From NCBI GenBank assembly GCA_032718475.1, contig JAUCBJ010003714.1, positions 1-25,255 of the forward strand: DNA of 25,255 bases, written 5' to 3'. Origin of the DNA: Nemertoderma westbladi (Eukaryota; Xenacoelomorpha; Nemertodermatida; Nemertodermatidae). The notes under the pieces were generated by a model. That model saw only the letters and a list, made by a program, of their open reading frames with translations, ran no database searches and was not told where the DNA came from. How positions within the stretch are numbered: the first letter of the stretch is position 1; each line of letters begins with the position of its first letter. A program made the position numbers and the translations under genes. Positions 1 through 10,085 of the stretch are shown here, one piece after another.

Positions 1-362
1 GGAATGAAGCGGGATTTGGGGAATGGGACGGGAGTTGGGAATGGGACGGGAGTTGGGAGTGAGGCGGGGAGTTGGGAATGGGACGGGAGTTGGGAGTGAG
101 GCGGGAGTTGGGAGTAGGACTGTAGTTGGGGATTGGGCCGGGAGTTGGGAATGGGACGGGAGTTGGGAGAGTGAGGCGGGAGTCGGGAATGGGACGGGGA
201 GTTGGGAGTGAGGCGGGAGTTGGGAATGGGACGGGAGTTGGGAATGGGACGGGAGTTGGGAGTGAGGCGGGAGTTGGGAATGGGACGGGAGTTGGGAGTG
301 AGGCGGGAGTGGGAGTAGGACTGTAGTTGGGGATGGGACAGGAGTTGGGAATTTGACGGGAA
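1..362. repeat. G-rich minisatellite
   Basis: Imperfect tandem repeats built from GGGAATGGGACGGGAGTT and GGGAGTGAGGCGGGAGTT blocks of roughly 18-21 bp. Almost every block carries several GGG runs, so the plus strand could form G-quadruplexes; that is inference. The array touches the left edge, so its true length is unknown. Open frames across it on the plus strand are low-complexity Gly/Val/Arg peptides that follow from the repeat and are not taken as genes. Confidence 0.9.
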
Positions 363-703
363 TTGAGTGGGAAGGACGATAAAATGGATTAGAATTCTAA
401 GTGTTTGAAGGGTTTTATAATTTGTTTTAATGAAAAAATTAATGTTATCTGTAAATAATTATATAATCAATTTCAATACCTAATCAATATATCATCCCAT
501 ACATGACATCAAAAACTGTCTATTTAAATTTTAAAATTAATTGTTTGATATAAAGGAACGTTTTTTAGGTAGGTAACATTTTCGTGTATCACATTGTTAT
601 TAACAAGAAAAAATATTTAGCCCTACAAGTTTTACAGAAGGTTGAAAAATAGAGAGAAACTCGATCTGATATCCTTTGTCTGACACCTCAATACCACCAT
701 TAA
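363..703. other. AT-rich non-coding stretch
   Basis: No open frame, RNA gene or clear repeat is visible between the G-rich array and the G homopolymer. It lies downstream of the last exon seen of the minus-strand gene, so it may be intron. Confidence 0.5.
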
Positions 704-730
704 GGGGGGGGGGGGGGGGGGGGGGGGGGG
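704..730 (+). repeat. 27-nt G homopolymer
   Basis: An uninterrupted run of G bases on the plus strand, followed by CACTAACCAC. Such runs are prone to sequencing and assembly length error. Confidence 0.95.
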
Positions 731-1855
731 CACTAACCACTATTTTTTGAAACGGCCATTACTGTGGGTTATAGTTTAACTTTAATATAACAATTTTATC
801 GTCGCCAGCCAATGTCTGGAAGTCCAATGGTCTCAAATTTGAAAATTGTTGGCTTCCCCTTAGCGGCTAGTGGTGGAATTGATAACTTTACTAAAAACAC
901 TACTAGTCCCTCAATCTTGGTCCCAATTTCTTGAAATCATTTTTTCAGATTTTTGGATTCAGCTCGTTCAACTCAACAAAATTTAGAAATTTTTATCAAA
1001 ATTCTATAAGATGAATGTTAAAGAACTGCCGAAACCCTTTCGAATGAGCCTAAAATCATGAGATTTGGTTGAAAAATGGCGAAAGAGTAGTGTTTTAAAA
1101 ATAAAAAATGTCATTCTGAGATAATTGCCTTAAATTTTGAACCTTTCCGCGCAAAAACTGTCTGTTATGTATGAATTTCTGTCAATATATATCTAGCAAC
1201 AAGAAAGCACAAAACCATGCTTAAGATTTTTGCCATGGGGGTTTTCCTGGTCGCTGATTTCATTACTGAGGTTAAGTTTACATTTTAATGAAATCTAAAT
1301 ATATATTTTAAATAGATCACTTATGCTTTTTATTAACGGACAGACATACTGACGGACATACCACATTTAAATTGACATTGACTTAAATAGTAAAAAAAAT
1401 TTGGAAAAAAATGTTGAAGGGGGCCGGACCCAAATGTTGAAGGGGGCCGGCCCCCTTTACCACTGATACTTCAGATTTTCAATAATAGGGAGATATAACA
1501 CGAAACAAATATATAAATTCCCCATTACGTGCGACATAAATAAATACTCAATTTTTGCATTTCGCAATGTTTCTCTCAATAACGGCAGAAAAATTTTTGT
1601 GACACTCTCTGGTTTCATATGCAGAAATTATCGCTCTTTCTAACCATCCATCAATATGGCGAATTCTCAAAGTTAATTTCAAATTTCGGCAAATCTCAAA
1701 ACTCATGTATCGGGTGATTGGCCAATACGGTTGGCATTGATTGACAATGTAATGATGTCATGGGTGGAATGTAATAGTATGATTAATGAATAAAATATTA
1801 ATTAAATTAAATTTACCAAATTAAATTAAAAAAAATATATAGTTGTTAATCATAC
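731..1855. other. Non-coding stretch, probably intron with decayed repeats
   Basis: No protein-coding frame of note. The only structured part is near 1409-1457: a 19-bp direct repeat (1409-1427 and 1432-1450), the second copy of which runs into an 18-bp perfect palindrome. The region follows the donor of the exon ending at 1856 and is most simply intron sequence. Confidence 0.45.
1440..1457. repeat. 18-bp perfect palindrome
   Basis: AAGGGGGCCGGCCCCCTT reads the same on both strands. It follows a direct repeat of AAATGTTGAAGGGGGCCGG (1409-1427, 1432-1450). It could be the end of a decayed mobile element, possibly paired with the G run at 704, but no convincing target duplication was found. 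Confidence 0.8.
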
Positions 1856-2475
1856 CTGTGAAATCACGTAGTCACTGTAGGTGTCATTTAACACGCCATC
1901 CAGAGGCCCGTTACTGAATTGATTCTCGGATTTCATCTCGCAGTCGCTGGAGGGATGTTGAGCCAGTGGGGATGTAGAATCCATAACCTCGTCGTCATTA
2001 AGTTCTGACATCTCTTCAGTTTGGTGTTCTAGAACATTATTATCTGAATCTGTACTGGCGTTTTGTACGGCTTCCGAGATGGCTGTTGTAGATGGGTCAT
2101 CAAGATCCGTCTGATGGACAGTTTGGGGTTCGAACTCTGTCTGGTGGAAATGGACAGTCTGGGTTTCAAACTCCGTCTGGTGGTCTGTCTGGGGACCGAA
2201 ATCATCTGCCTGGTGGGCTGTCTCGGTCTCGCACTCATCCGTCTGGTGCGAGGTCTGGGGAGTGAATTCCTCCTCCGGGTGAGGTGGTGGTGTTGGGACT
2301 GGGTTGGGGACGGTCTCCTCTGTCTGGGGGGCGGTTTGAGGGGAGTTAATCCTGATGGACATCTGTATTCGCGGCTGACCGGAGCTGGTTGACGCACCCA
2401 GCAGTTGTGGCGTACCGGGTTGTGACGCAACAGGTAGTACGGACGTGTAACTGGTACCTGCGTGTTTGTCGCGTT
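1856..2475 (-). CDS. BRD7/9-like gene, exon 6: QT-repeat acidic tail
   Basis: Minus-strand exon of 620 nt. The acceptor is TTTTTCCAG at 2476-2484 and the donor CAG|GTATG at 1855-1856, giving 206 codons after two bases that complete a split codon. Entry phase matches the exit phase of the bromodomain exon at 7280. The peptide is low complexity, rich in Gln, Thr, Glu, Asp, Pro and Ser, and looks disordered. Its middle holds recurring PQT, HQTD, HQTE and TQT motifs about every 11-12 residues. The end is acidic, with DSDNN and MSELNDDEV. BRD7 and BRD9 normally carry a DUF3512 region after the bromodomain; I do not see it here, and it may lie in later exons left of the window. It exits in phase 0. 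Coding status is well supported by length and splice sites; membership of the bromodomain gene rests on phase, strand and order. Confidence 0.75.
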
Positions 2476-2522
2476 CTGGAAAAATAATTACAGACAATGT
2501 TATGTATTCCCTTCGCATATCT

Positions 2523-2784
2523 ATAGTATTAATTGTGCAGCTTGGTCTAGTGGTGACATTCCTGGGCTTCCAATTAGGGGGCACCGGTTCGATCCCTAGA
2601 TGGGGTAGAACTATTTGGGCACAGTGCTTTAAATGTTGCAGCCTAGCCCAACCCCGGCTTTCATCCTTCAGTGGTCGATAAAAGGGAACCAAGGCAATTT
2701 AGGAAGGGTTTACTGTGGAAGATCACACCCATGGTGGGATCATTCCTTGGCTAACGAGCTTAAAAAAGATTCATAGTATTAATT
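2523..2784 (+). mobile_element. tRNA-derived SINE with 12-bp target duplication
   Basis: The SINE body runs 2535-2772 and is flanked by perfect direct repeats ATAGTATTAATT at 2523-2534 and 2773-2784. Near the 5' end are an RNA polymerase III A box, TGGTCTAGTGG (2543-2553), and B box, GGTTCGATCCC (2586-2596), at tRNA-like spacing. The tRNA-unrelated part ends in an A-rich stretch (CTTAAAAAAGATTC). The long flanking duplication indicates LINE-mediated insertion. It sits in the intron upstream of the exon ending at 2475, on the opposite strand to the gene. Confidence 0.85.
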
Positions 2785-3020
2785 ATTCTATGAAGGAGTT
2801 ATATTGACCAATGATTGTCCGGTAAACTAGGAAACTATAGAGGAGTTAGTCTGTAGTTTCCACTCTCACGGACACCCGTTAAGATTGTATACCATAGCAC
2901 TAACACTGACATACAATTAAATAATGTCGTCAGCTGACTCTGTAGCTATGGATAATACCAGGTATGAATAATGATGCCGATACAAATAAGCTCAGGGAAC
3001 ATTGTAAAGCGACAACAAAA

Positions 3021-3088
3021 TCCTGAATTGGGGGTCGAACTCGGTATTGTCGGGTAACCTGACTAACGCTACAACCAGTATGCCATTC
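3021..3088 (-). repeat. tRNA-like sequence, probable SINE head
   Basis: Read on the minus strand, TGGTTGTAGCG-type A-box sequence (within 3061-3084) is followed by a B box, GAGTTCGACCCC (3031-3042). The acceptor and T stems do not pair as a functional tRNA would, so it is called a SINE or tRNA relic. No target duplication was found. Confidence 0.5.
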
Positions 3089-3159
3089 CAACATTAGGAC
3101 AATATATGAACAGATAAGGCAATGGAGTTACTATATGTTTTACATAATGGGAAAAAATA

Positions 3160-3300
3160 AAGTATTGAAGTCCCAGTGGGGTAACGTAATCGTAGTAAAA
3201 TTATAATAATTAGCGCGAATGAAAATAATGCCATAATTAATTAAGCGGAACGTTTCGATTTATTACATTAAACCATCATCAGCCAATCCAATACTACAGT
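3160..3300 (-). mobile_element. Penelope-like element fragment with hammerhead-type motif
   Basis: On the minus strand, CTGATGA (3276-3282) is followed by a six-pair hairpin (GGTTTA with TAAATC, one G-T wobble) and then GAAA (3253-3256) and CGTTCC. CTGATGA-hairpin-GAAA is the hammerhead ribozyme core, and this TGATGATGG...CGAAACG arrangement is typical of Penelope-like retroelement terminal repeats in invertebrates. There is one extra base between CTGATGA and stem II, and I could not draw convincing stems I and III, so activity is doubtful. No Penelope ORF is present. Confidence 0.35.
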
Positions 3301-3349
3301 AAGATACATAAAGTTTAAATTACATTCTAAATTATTAATAGTTCTATTA

Positions 3350-3970
3350 TTAGCAGTTCTCTATTCGGCCGCTAGGGGGCGAAATGTCTGAACGTGAAAA
3401 CCTTATCCCATTTTGATGTTTATAATGTTTTTAGGCTGATACTTGTCAGAGGTCTACTACATCAAAGACTCTGCGTGTTTGTGGAGAACTAAGGCCAATC
3501 TGCAATAGCTCTGTCTGCCGCTAGGGGGCGCAATGTCTGAAAGTGTTGTTTATAATGCTTTTTTGGTGATACTTGGCAGTGGTCTACTACACCATAGACT
3601 GTGTGTTTGGGGAGGAGCTAGAACCAGTCTGCATTTATCCAGTCTACCGCTAGGGGGCCAAATGTCTGAAAGTGAAAACCTTATCCCATTTCGTTATTAA
3701 TATGATTTCAGGCTGACACTTGCCAGATGTGTAGTACACCCTAGGGTGTGTGTCTAGGTAAGACGCCGAACAAACTGCAGTTCTCCATTCGGCCGGTAGG
3801 GGGCGAAATGTCTGAAAGTGAAAACCTTATCCCGTTTCGTTGTTTCTAATGCTTTTAGGCTGATACTTGTCAGAGGTCTACTACACCATAGACTGCGTGT
3901 TTGTGGAAAACTCTGACCAATATGCAATTTATCAGTCTTCCGCTAGAGGGTGAAATGTCTCAAGAGAAAA
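3350..3970. repeat. ~145-bp minisatellite, about 4.5 copies
   Basis: Diverged tandem units each contain a CCGCTAGGGGGCG core, then AATGTCTGAAAGTGAAAACC, then GGCTGATACTTG and a TCTACTACACCATAGACTG block. Cores begin at 3369, 3518, 3647, 3793 and 3940, so spacings are 149, 129, 146 and 147 bp. The core resembles the CTCF consensus (see finding). It lies in the intron between exons 5 and 6. Confidence 0.85.
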
Positions 3971-4059
3971 TTAGGGTTAGTTGGGCAAGACCAAAATCCT
4001 AATTAAAGCTGTCATTAATACTGTTTAAGCTTCCGGTGCCGATAATTGGAGGAAGTTAA

Positions 4060-4915
4060 CGTGCTACATTACACTGTAACGTGCTGCATTACATTGTAAC
4101 GTGCTGCATTGCACTGTAACGTGCTCCATTACAATGTAACGTGATACATACACTGTAACGTTTGCATTGCACTGTAATGTGCTGCATTACACTGTAACGT
4201 GCTGAATTACAGTGACGAGCTACATTACACTGTAACGTGCTACATTACACTGTAACGTGCTACATTACACTGTAACGTGCTGAATTACACTGTGACGAGC
4301 TACATTACACTGTAACGAGCTACATTACAGTGTAACGTGCTACATTCGCTGTGTAACGGGCTGCATTACACTGTATCGTGCTGCATTACACTGTAACGTG
4401 CTGAATTACACTGTGACGAGCTACATTACACTGTAACGAGCTACATTACACTGTAACGTGCTACATTACACTGTAACGTGCTGCATTACACTGTAACGTG
4501 CTACATTACACTGTAACGTGCTGCATTCACTATGTAACGGGCTGCATTACACTGTATCGTGCTGCATTACACTGTAACGTGCTGAATTACACTGTGACGA
4601 GCTACATTACACTGTAACGTGCTGCATTACACTGTAAGGTGCTACATTACAATGTAACATGCTATATTACACTGTAACGTTCTGAATTACACTGTAATGT
4701 GCTGCAATACACTGTAACGTGCTGCAATAGACTGTAACGAGCTGCATTACTATGTAATGTGCTGCAATACACTGTAACGTGCTGCAATAGACTGTAACGA
4801 GCTGCATTACTATGTAATGTGCTGCAATACACTGTAACGTGCTGCAATAGACTGTAACGAGCTGCATTACTATGTAATGTGCTGCAATACACTGTAACGT
4901 GCTGCATTACACTAA
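4060..4915. repeat. Satellite array, 20-bp unit
   Basis: About 40 copies of a unit close to TAACGTGCTGCATTACACTG. Variants swap GCTGCATT for GCTACATT or GCTGAATT and CGTG for CGAG. In the right part (about 4700-4890) three units have become a 60-bp higher-order repeat that recurs almost identically, which points to recent local amplification. Minus-strand open frames of 66-94 aa through it are repeat artefacts. Confidence 0.95.
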
Positions 4916-5272
4916 ATGACATTCCCACGTTGAGGGGAATTAACACAAGTATTACACCGTGTAAAGCTTACCAATACAGTTAAGTATTACTAGTAACGAT
5001 GGTGAGCTAGAATAATGCTACCCATCATTTACAGGTAAGTTTCATTACAATTTACCACAGCATTGACACCAAAGTAGTCAGTGGTATTTGCTGACGATAC
5101 TGGTTCTTAAAACTGTGGATTAATCCATTTATATTCAGCTCGAGTATTAATTGCTGCCAAATATTTATAAGGACGTCTCTTTGGGGTTGAAACAGCGCTA
5201 TACAGTACCGTTTGTTCAGAAGAACAATCACTATATATAATTGGCTACCAATTAAAGTCATCCAAAAATTGA

Positions 5273-6795
5273 TGAAAATTTGACCAAACATAATTATTAC
5301 ACCAAATTAAATAATGCAACCCCAAAAAAAATTATTCAACACCAAATAAAATAAAGTCACCCCAAATAATATTAATCAAACATCAAAATTAATTTTTCAA
5401 CACCAAAAACAAATATTCAACACCAAAACCAAATATTCAATACCAAAATAAATAAATTCTCCCCAAAACCAATTATTCGCACCACAATAAATGACAAAAC
5501 CCCCAAAAAGAAATACATTTTCCTCCAAAACAATTACAAATTTTCCCAAAACAAATACATTTTCGCCCAAAATAAATACATTTCCCCCCAAAACAAATAC
5601 ATTTTCGCCCAAAACAAATACATTTTCGCCCAAAATAAATACATTTTCCCCAAAAACAAATACATTTTCGCCCAAAATAAATACATTTTCCCCCAAAACA
5701 AATACATTTTCGCCCAAAACAAATACATTTTCGCCCAAAATAAATACATAATCCCCCAAAATAAATACTACTGCAGCAATAAGCCTAGCACTTCCTGGAA
5801 GGACGACAAAGGCGAAAAAGGCATTATAACTCAGTGAATCCAAAATATACAGTTTAGACCTAAACAGAACCAGTTACAGACTCTCGGTTTGGTATAAATG
5901 TAGGCCCCCTATAATATGATTAAATATTTTGTTTGATTAAGTGGAAATAAATATAATAAATTAATATTTTGCAAAAATAAATTTTCCATAAAATATTTGG
6001 TGCTGAAATAATTTTTTTTTGGTTGACAAGTAATTATTTTTGGGGGATAAATATAATTGTTTTTGGGGAATGAATGATTGTTTTTGGGGGTAGAATAATT
6101 GTTTTTGGGGGATGAATAATTTTTTTTGGTTGACAAGTAATTATTTTTTGGGGATGAATAATTGTTTTTGGGGGGTAGAATAATTGTTTTTGGGGGTAGA
6201 ATAATTGTTTTTGGGGGATGAATAATTGTTTTTGTGGGATGAATAATTGTTTTTGGGGGATGAATAATTTTTTTAGGTTGACAAGTAATTATTTTTGGGG
6301 GATGAATATTTGTTTTTGGGGGATTAATAATTGTTTTTGGGGGATGAATAATTGTTTTTGGGGGTAGAATAATTGTTTTTGGGGGGTAGAATGATTGTTT
6401 TTGGGGGTAGAATAATTGTTTTGGGGGGATGAATAATTGTTTTTGGGGGATGAATAATTGTTTTTGGTGGATGAATAATTGTTTTTGGGGGATGAATAAT
6501 TGTTTTTGGGGAATCAATAATTGTTTTTGGGGAATCAATAATTGTTTTTGGGGGATGAATAATTGTTTTTGGGGGATGAATAATTGTTTTTGGGGGATTA
6601 ATAATTGTTTTTGGGGGAATGAATAATTGTTTTTGGGGGATGAATAATTGTTTTTGGTGAGAGGGATATTCAAAATTGGGGGATGCGAATTGGTGCTACA
6701 AAAAAATATATTTGGTGCAGAAAAATTTATTTTGGTGTTAAATCATTTAATTTGGGTGGCATTCAATTAGTGCCGAATATAATTGTGTGAAAATT
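5273..6795. mobile_element. Foldback-like element 2 with inverted satellite arms
   Basis: Two arrays face each other: the left arm (about 5290-5760) is built of AAATACATTTTCGCCCAAAAC-like units and the right arm (about 6000-6785) of ~21-bp AATAATTGTTTTTGGGGGATG units, which reversed resemble the left ones. Outer parts also match as inverted copies (CACCAAA and CCCCAAA blocks left, TTTGGTG and TTTGGGTGG right). The core (about 5760-6000) is unrelated AT-rich DNA. A perfect 8-bp direct repeat, TGAAAATT, lies at 5273-5280 and 6788-6795, giving a 1,507-bp element 5281-6787. The extreme ends pair only loosely, so boundaries are less sure than the structure. Long satellite-built inverted arms are the hallmark of foldback transposons. 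Open frames in the arms are artefacts. Confidence 0.65.
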
Positions 6796-7279
6796 AGCAC
6801 TTTTCAGCGTTATGACCCGAGTGTTTACATGTACCGAGTGAGCGCAGCGTGGGAGGTTAACATTAATAAACAATCTCGGCTCGCTAACCGTCTCTAGATA
6901 GGCATACCGGTATTATATTATATAATTTAGTGAAGTGTGCCATGACCATAGATTCTGCTGTGCCTTCGACTGCGGTAGCAGTATTATACAGAAAACTGTA
7001 AATGAAAAAATTATTTATATTTCAAAATGAAATTCTAGCTCCATCCACTTTCCGGCCGTGCGTCTTTAGTAACATAATGTTACACAACGGCACAAACTCA
7101 ATTCGAATTTGGCTATATTTTATTATTAGCAGGCCGTAGGACAACAACTCCCCATAAAATATATTTTTAGAATTTTGAAATTTATGAGTAAATTATTAAT
7201 AAATTGAGTAAATAGATGTTTATTTCCCGCATGTATTATTTAGTTTGTGATTTGTTTTGAAGGCGCCATACTAACTAAC
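6796..7279. other. Intron sequence, nothing recognised
   Basis: AT-rich DNA between the foldback-like element and the donor of the bromodomain exon at 7280. No repeat or coding signal was found. Confidence 0.5.
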
Positions 7280-7492
7280 TTGCTAGTTCTTTAGTGAACA
7301 ACTTATTCCCGAAGGATTTCATCTTTATGGCGGATTTATGGAAGAGCGTGTCGGGTTCGTTGTACGCCATACAATTAGCCAACATGAGCTGAAAGTCCTG
7401 GAAGTAATCTTCGATGCTGAAGTACATGCCGGTAACGATCTTCTGTCTCATAGTAGCCAAATCCATAGGATAACGGACCACTTGGGAATAGC
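7280..7492 (-). CDS. BRD7/9-like gene, exon 5: bromodomain C-terminal two thirds
   Basis: Minus-strand exon of 213 nt. The acceptor is CTCCGCAG|GC (7493-7494) and the donor is GCAA|GTTAGT (7278-7279); entry and exit are both phase 1. With the preceding exon it reads across the junction as IAPG|YS followed by YPMDLATM, the ZA-loop signature of a bromodomain. The rest holds the B helix (FQDFQLMLANCMAYN), the conserved Asn of the CMAYN motif that anchors acetyl-lysine, then EPDT and the C helix. Bromodomains bind acetylated lysines on histones and other nuclear proteins. The IAPGYS and YNxPDT motifs place it with BRD7 and BRD9, subunits of PBAF and ncBAF chromatin remodellers, although identity seems only moderate. 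Stop codons lie just past the donor, supporting splicing there. Confidence 0.9.
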
Positions 7493-7928
7493 CTGCGGAG
7501 CAGCATAGATTGATATTCGATAAATTATTCAGTAAAACATTTTATTTTCAAGCGTGTGAAACGCCGTGAAACAAACTAAACCCGGTGATGGGCTACGGGG
7601 TGCTATATATCACGGCGTGAAATAAAGTAACAGTAGTCTTTCAGTATGATTGTCATTGTACCATATTCTACGGTCATGTTGAGGTAGGCCTAACAACAGG
7701 TCATTCATCCCAGGTGCAGACGTCGTTACCGGTACAATACCGCGTACACGCTACACAGATTGTTAGCGGTACCGTAGCGCGAAACTTGTAAAACGACATA
7801 TTCGATTTAAATAAAGTGCCTGTATTTAACTTTCAGGGTCTCGTTTCATTAAATTGAATATAATGTATCGGTAGTTATTATATTGTTATGTATAATTTAT
7901 ACGGCAAGTAATAGTGGATCACAGTTAC
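7493..7928 (-). other. Intron between bromodomain exons
   Basis: A 436-nt phase-1 intron. It holds one short inverted repeat (CGCCGTGA near 7560-7572 and TCACGGCG near 7609-7617) and nothing else recognised. Confidence 0.75.
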
Positions 7929-8091
7929 CTGGTGCAATGACGTCAGTCACCGGCCACGCGAATATCTTCTTGGAGTCGCGTTTAACGATCATCTTATGTA
8001 GACGACCCAGGGCGCGAATTAAACCGGTGCGGGAACCCAGTGCATCCACAGCCCGTTGGGGGGCTTCAGTACACAATCGCTTGGATTGATT
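7929..8091 (-). CDS. BRD7/9-like gene, exon 4: bromodomain N-terminal part
   Basis: Minus-strand exon of 163 nt with acceptor TTCATTTTAG| (8092-8101) and donor CCAG|GTAACT (7927-7929). It enters in phase 0 and leaves in phase 1. It encodes 54 residues: a basic start (NQSKRL), the Z helix region (LIRALGRLHKMIVKRD) and KKIFAWPVTDVIAPG. WPVTDxIAPGYS aligns with the FPVTDxIAPGYS of BRD7/BRD9; the WP replaces the FP seen there and matches the WPF shelf of other bromodomains. No plus-strand gene is supported here: the open plus frame over this exon is antisense. Confidence 0.9.
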
Positions 8092-8101
8092 CTAAAATGA
8101 A

Positions 8102-9255
8102 GTTGATTTAATGAATGAGTCGTCAGGAAAGTAAAGGTTTTAGTTTGAGCGCGCCGCCGCCGCGGCCGCTATTATTTTAGCCATAGTCAGGATTTTATGG
8201 TGACTTTTAATTGATTTAGTTTCAAAGAGCATTTAAAGTAACTATTACCGCCCAGTGATATCTAAGATTTTACAAAAAATAATTAGAAACTTATTACCTT
8301 GATTAGTATTTTGCAAATTTTTGCAATTGTTATTATTAAATACTCGCCGTAGTTTAATTAGGCCCGAGTAGTAACATTAACTCACGATATTAACTTAAGT
8401 TATTATTTCAGATATAGTAAACTTTATAGTTCGCACTGCTCATTATAATGCACACACAATCCACTCATCACACTTTAGTTAAACCAAAAATTACCAGTAT
8501 ACAGTTAAACTCATACTTTCAGTTACTACATACAGTGTAGCCTAAATCATGCTCACTCATGTTCATGCAGGTCACACCGTTCCGAACTGTTATCAGTATC
8601 AGTCGATGGAAAACAAGGGTAAGTAGCATGATTCAGTATTATGGTAGAGTGGAAATGGAACACCAAGGAACCGATGCCGATAGCATAGTCAGGCAAGTCG
8701 AAGAGCAATATACCGGAGTGTCAAAGATATGGACAACACTGTAAACCGAACGGCTTCAACATCTCCAAAGGGGCTAACGAAACGCGATGCGATTAAATAC
8801 TATAAAAAAAGAGAGAATAAGTTCAAACCGAGTTCGTGCAATATATTCTCTATTGTCTGTTAGTATCCTTTAAAATTCTCTGATATGAGTAATTTAACTA
8901 TAAGCAATACCACGCTAAGTAAGCAGTGCTTCTTCGGAAATAAAGTGTTCGCTCACACTTATATATAATAAAACGCGAAAAAATTCGACTTTATGACAAC
9001 CGCCGCTCCACCCAACTAACGGGACTGTAACACAAACCACATACTGTTATGCTGTAATACCACAGGGATAAAGCACATCATAATAATATTTGCCCATGGT
9101 TCAAAGAACACTGAATGGGAAATAAATGTTGAGGGTCCATCGGAAATTGACCTGATCACATGAATTCAGCAGGAATCCCAGTCCAGTCCTAGGCCTGTAG
9201 TACTCTGGGTATGCGTAGAAAATGACACTAGACGAATGCCTTGAAGACAATGTAC
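8102..9255. other. Intron sequence with a GC-rich patch
   Basis: Mostly AT-rich, with a short CpG-rich block (GCGCGCCGCCGCCGCGGCCG, about 8149-8168). A 61-codon plus frame at 8559-8744 is not convincing (see rejected items). No repeat family was recognised. Confidence 0.45.
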
Positions 9256-9354
9256 AAAAATGAAGGGTAGGGGTAAAACGCGGATCCGGATTCAGGATCC
9301 GGATACGGATCAGACCCGGATTTGCGAGTGTAAAAGGCGGATCCGGAATGGAGT

Positions 9355-10082
9355 GTAAAATACGGATTTTCGTTAATTACCAAGTTTTGTTGGATCCGGA
9401 ATGGAGTGTAAAACACGGATTTTCGTTAATTACCAAGTTTTGTTGGATCCGGAATGGAGTGTAAAATACGGATTTTTGTTAATTACCAAGTTTTGTTGGA
9501 TCCGGAATGGAGTGTAAAACACGGATTTTCGTTAATTACCAAGTTTTGTTGGATCCGGAATGGAGTGTAAAACACAGATTCTCGTTAATTACCAAGTTTT
9601 GTTGGATCCGGAATGGAGTGTAAAACACGGATTTTCGTTAATTACCAAGTTTTGTTGGATCCGGAATGGAGTGTAAAACACGGATTTACGTTAATTACCA
9701 AGTTTTAATGGATCCGGGAAGGGGTGTAAAACGCGGATTCAATTTATTTACCAAGTGTTACTGGATCCGGGAAGGGGTGTAAAACACGGATTGATTTAGG
9801 TTAATTACAAAGTGTTTCTGGATCCGGGATGGAGTGTAATACACGGATTTACGTTAATTACCAAGTTTTATTGGATCCGGAATGGAGTGTAAAACACGGA
9901 TTTATCGTTAATTACTCAAGTTTTAGTATGGATCCGGAATGGAGTGTAAAACACGGATTTACGTTAATTACCAAGTTTTAATGGATCCGGGAAGGGGTGT
10001 AAAACGCGGATTCAATTTATTTACCAAGTTTACTGGATCCGGGAAGGGGTGTAAAATGCGGATTTACGTTAATTACTGAGTA
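9355..10082 (+). repeat. 53-bp tandem repeat, left arm
   Basis: Near-identical 53-bp units, each starting GGATCCGGAATGGAGTG. Two variants occur: the GAATGGAG form and a GGAAGGGG form, mixed in the distal half. Units near the outer end are most uniform, suggesting recent expansion. Confidence 0.95.
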
Positions 10083-10085
10083 TGT

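Noticed and set aside
1850-2692. The full 280-aa minus frame as one exon
   Set aside because: The part above 2475 is the antisense of a SINE; a clear acceptor at 2476 starts the true exon.
4060-4915. CRISPR-like regular repeats
   Set aside because: Units are contiguous with no unique spacers, and the context is animal genomic DNA.
4662-6673. Open frames of 66-254 aa on both strands
   Set aside because: All lie in 20-21-bp satellite arrays whose unit length or phase keeps frames open; peptides are pure repeats.
8559-8744. 61-aa plus frame with a good donor (AAGG|GTAAGT at 8619) and a CAG acceptor near 8571
   Set aside because: No recognisable domain, strand opposite to the gene and no partner exon; kept only as a remote possibility.
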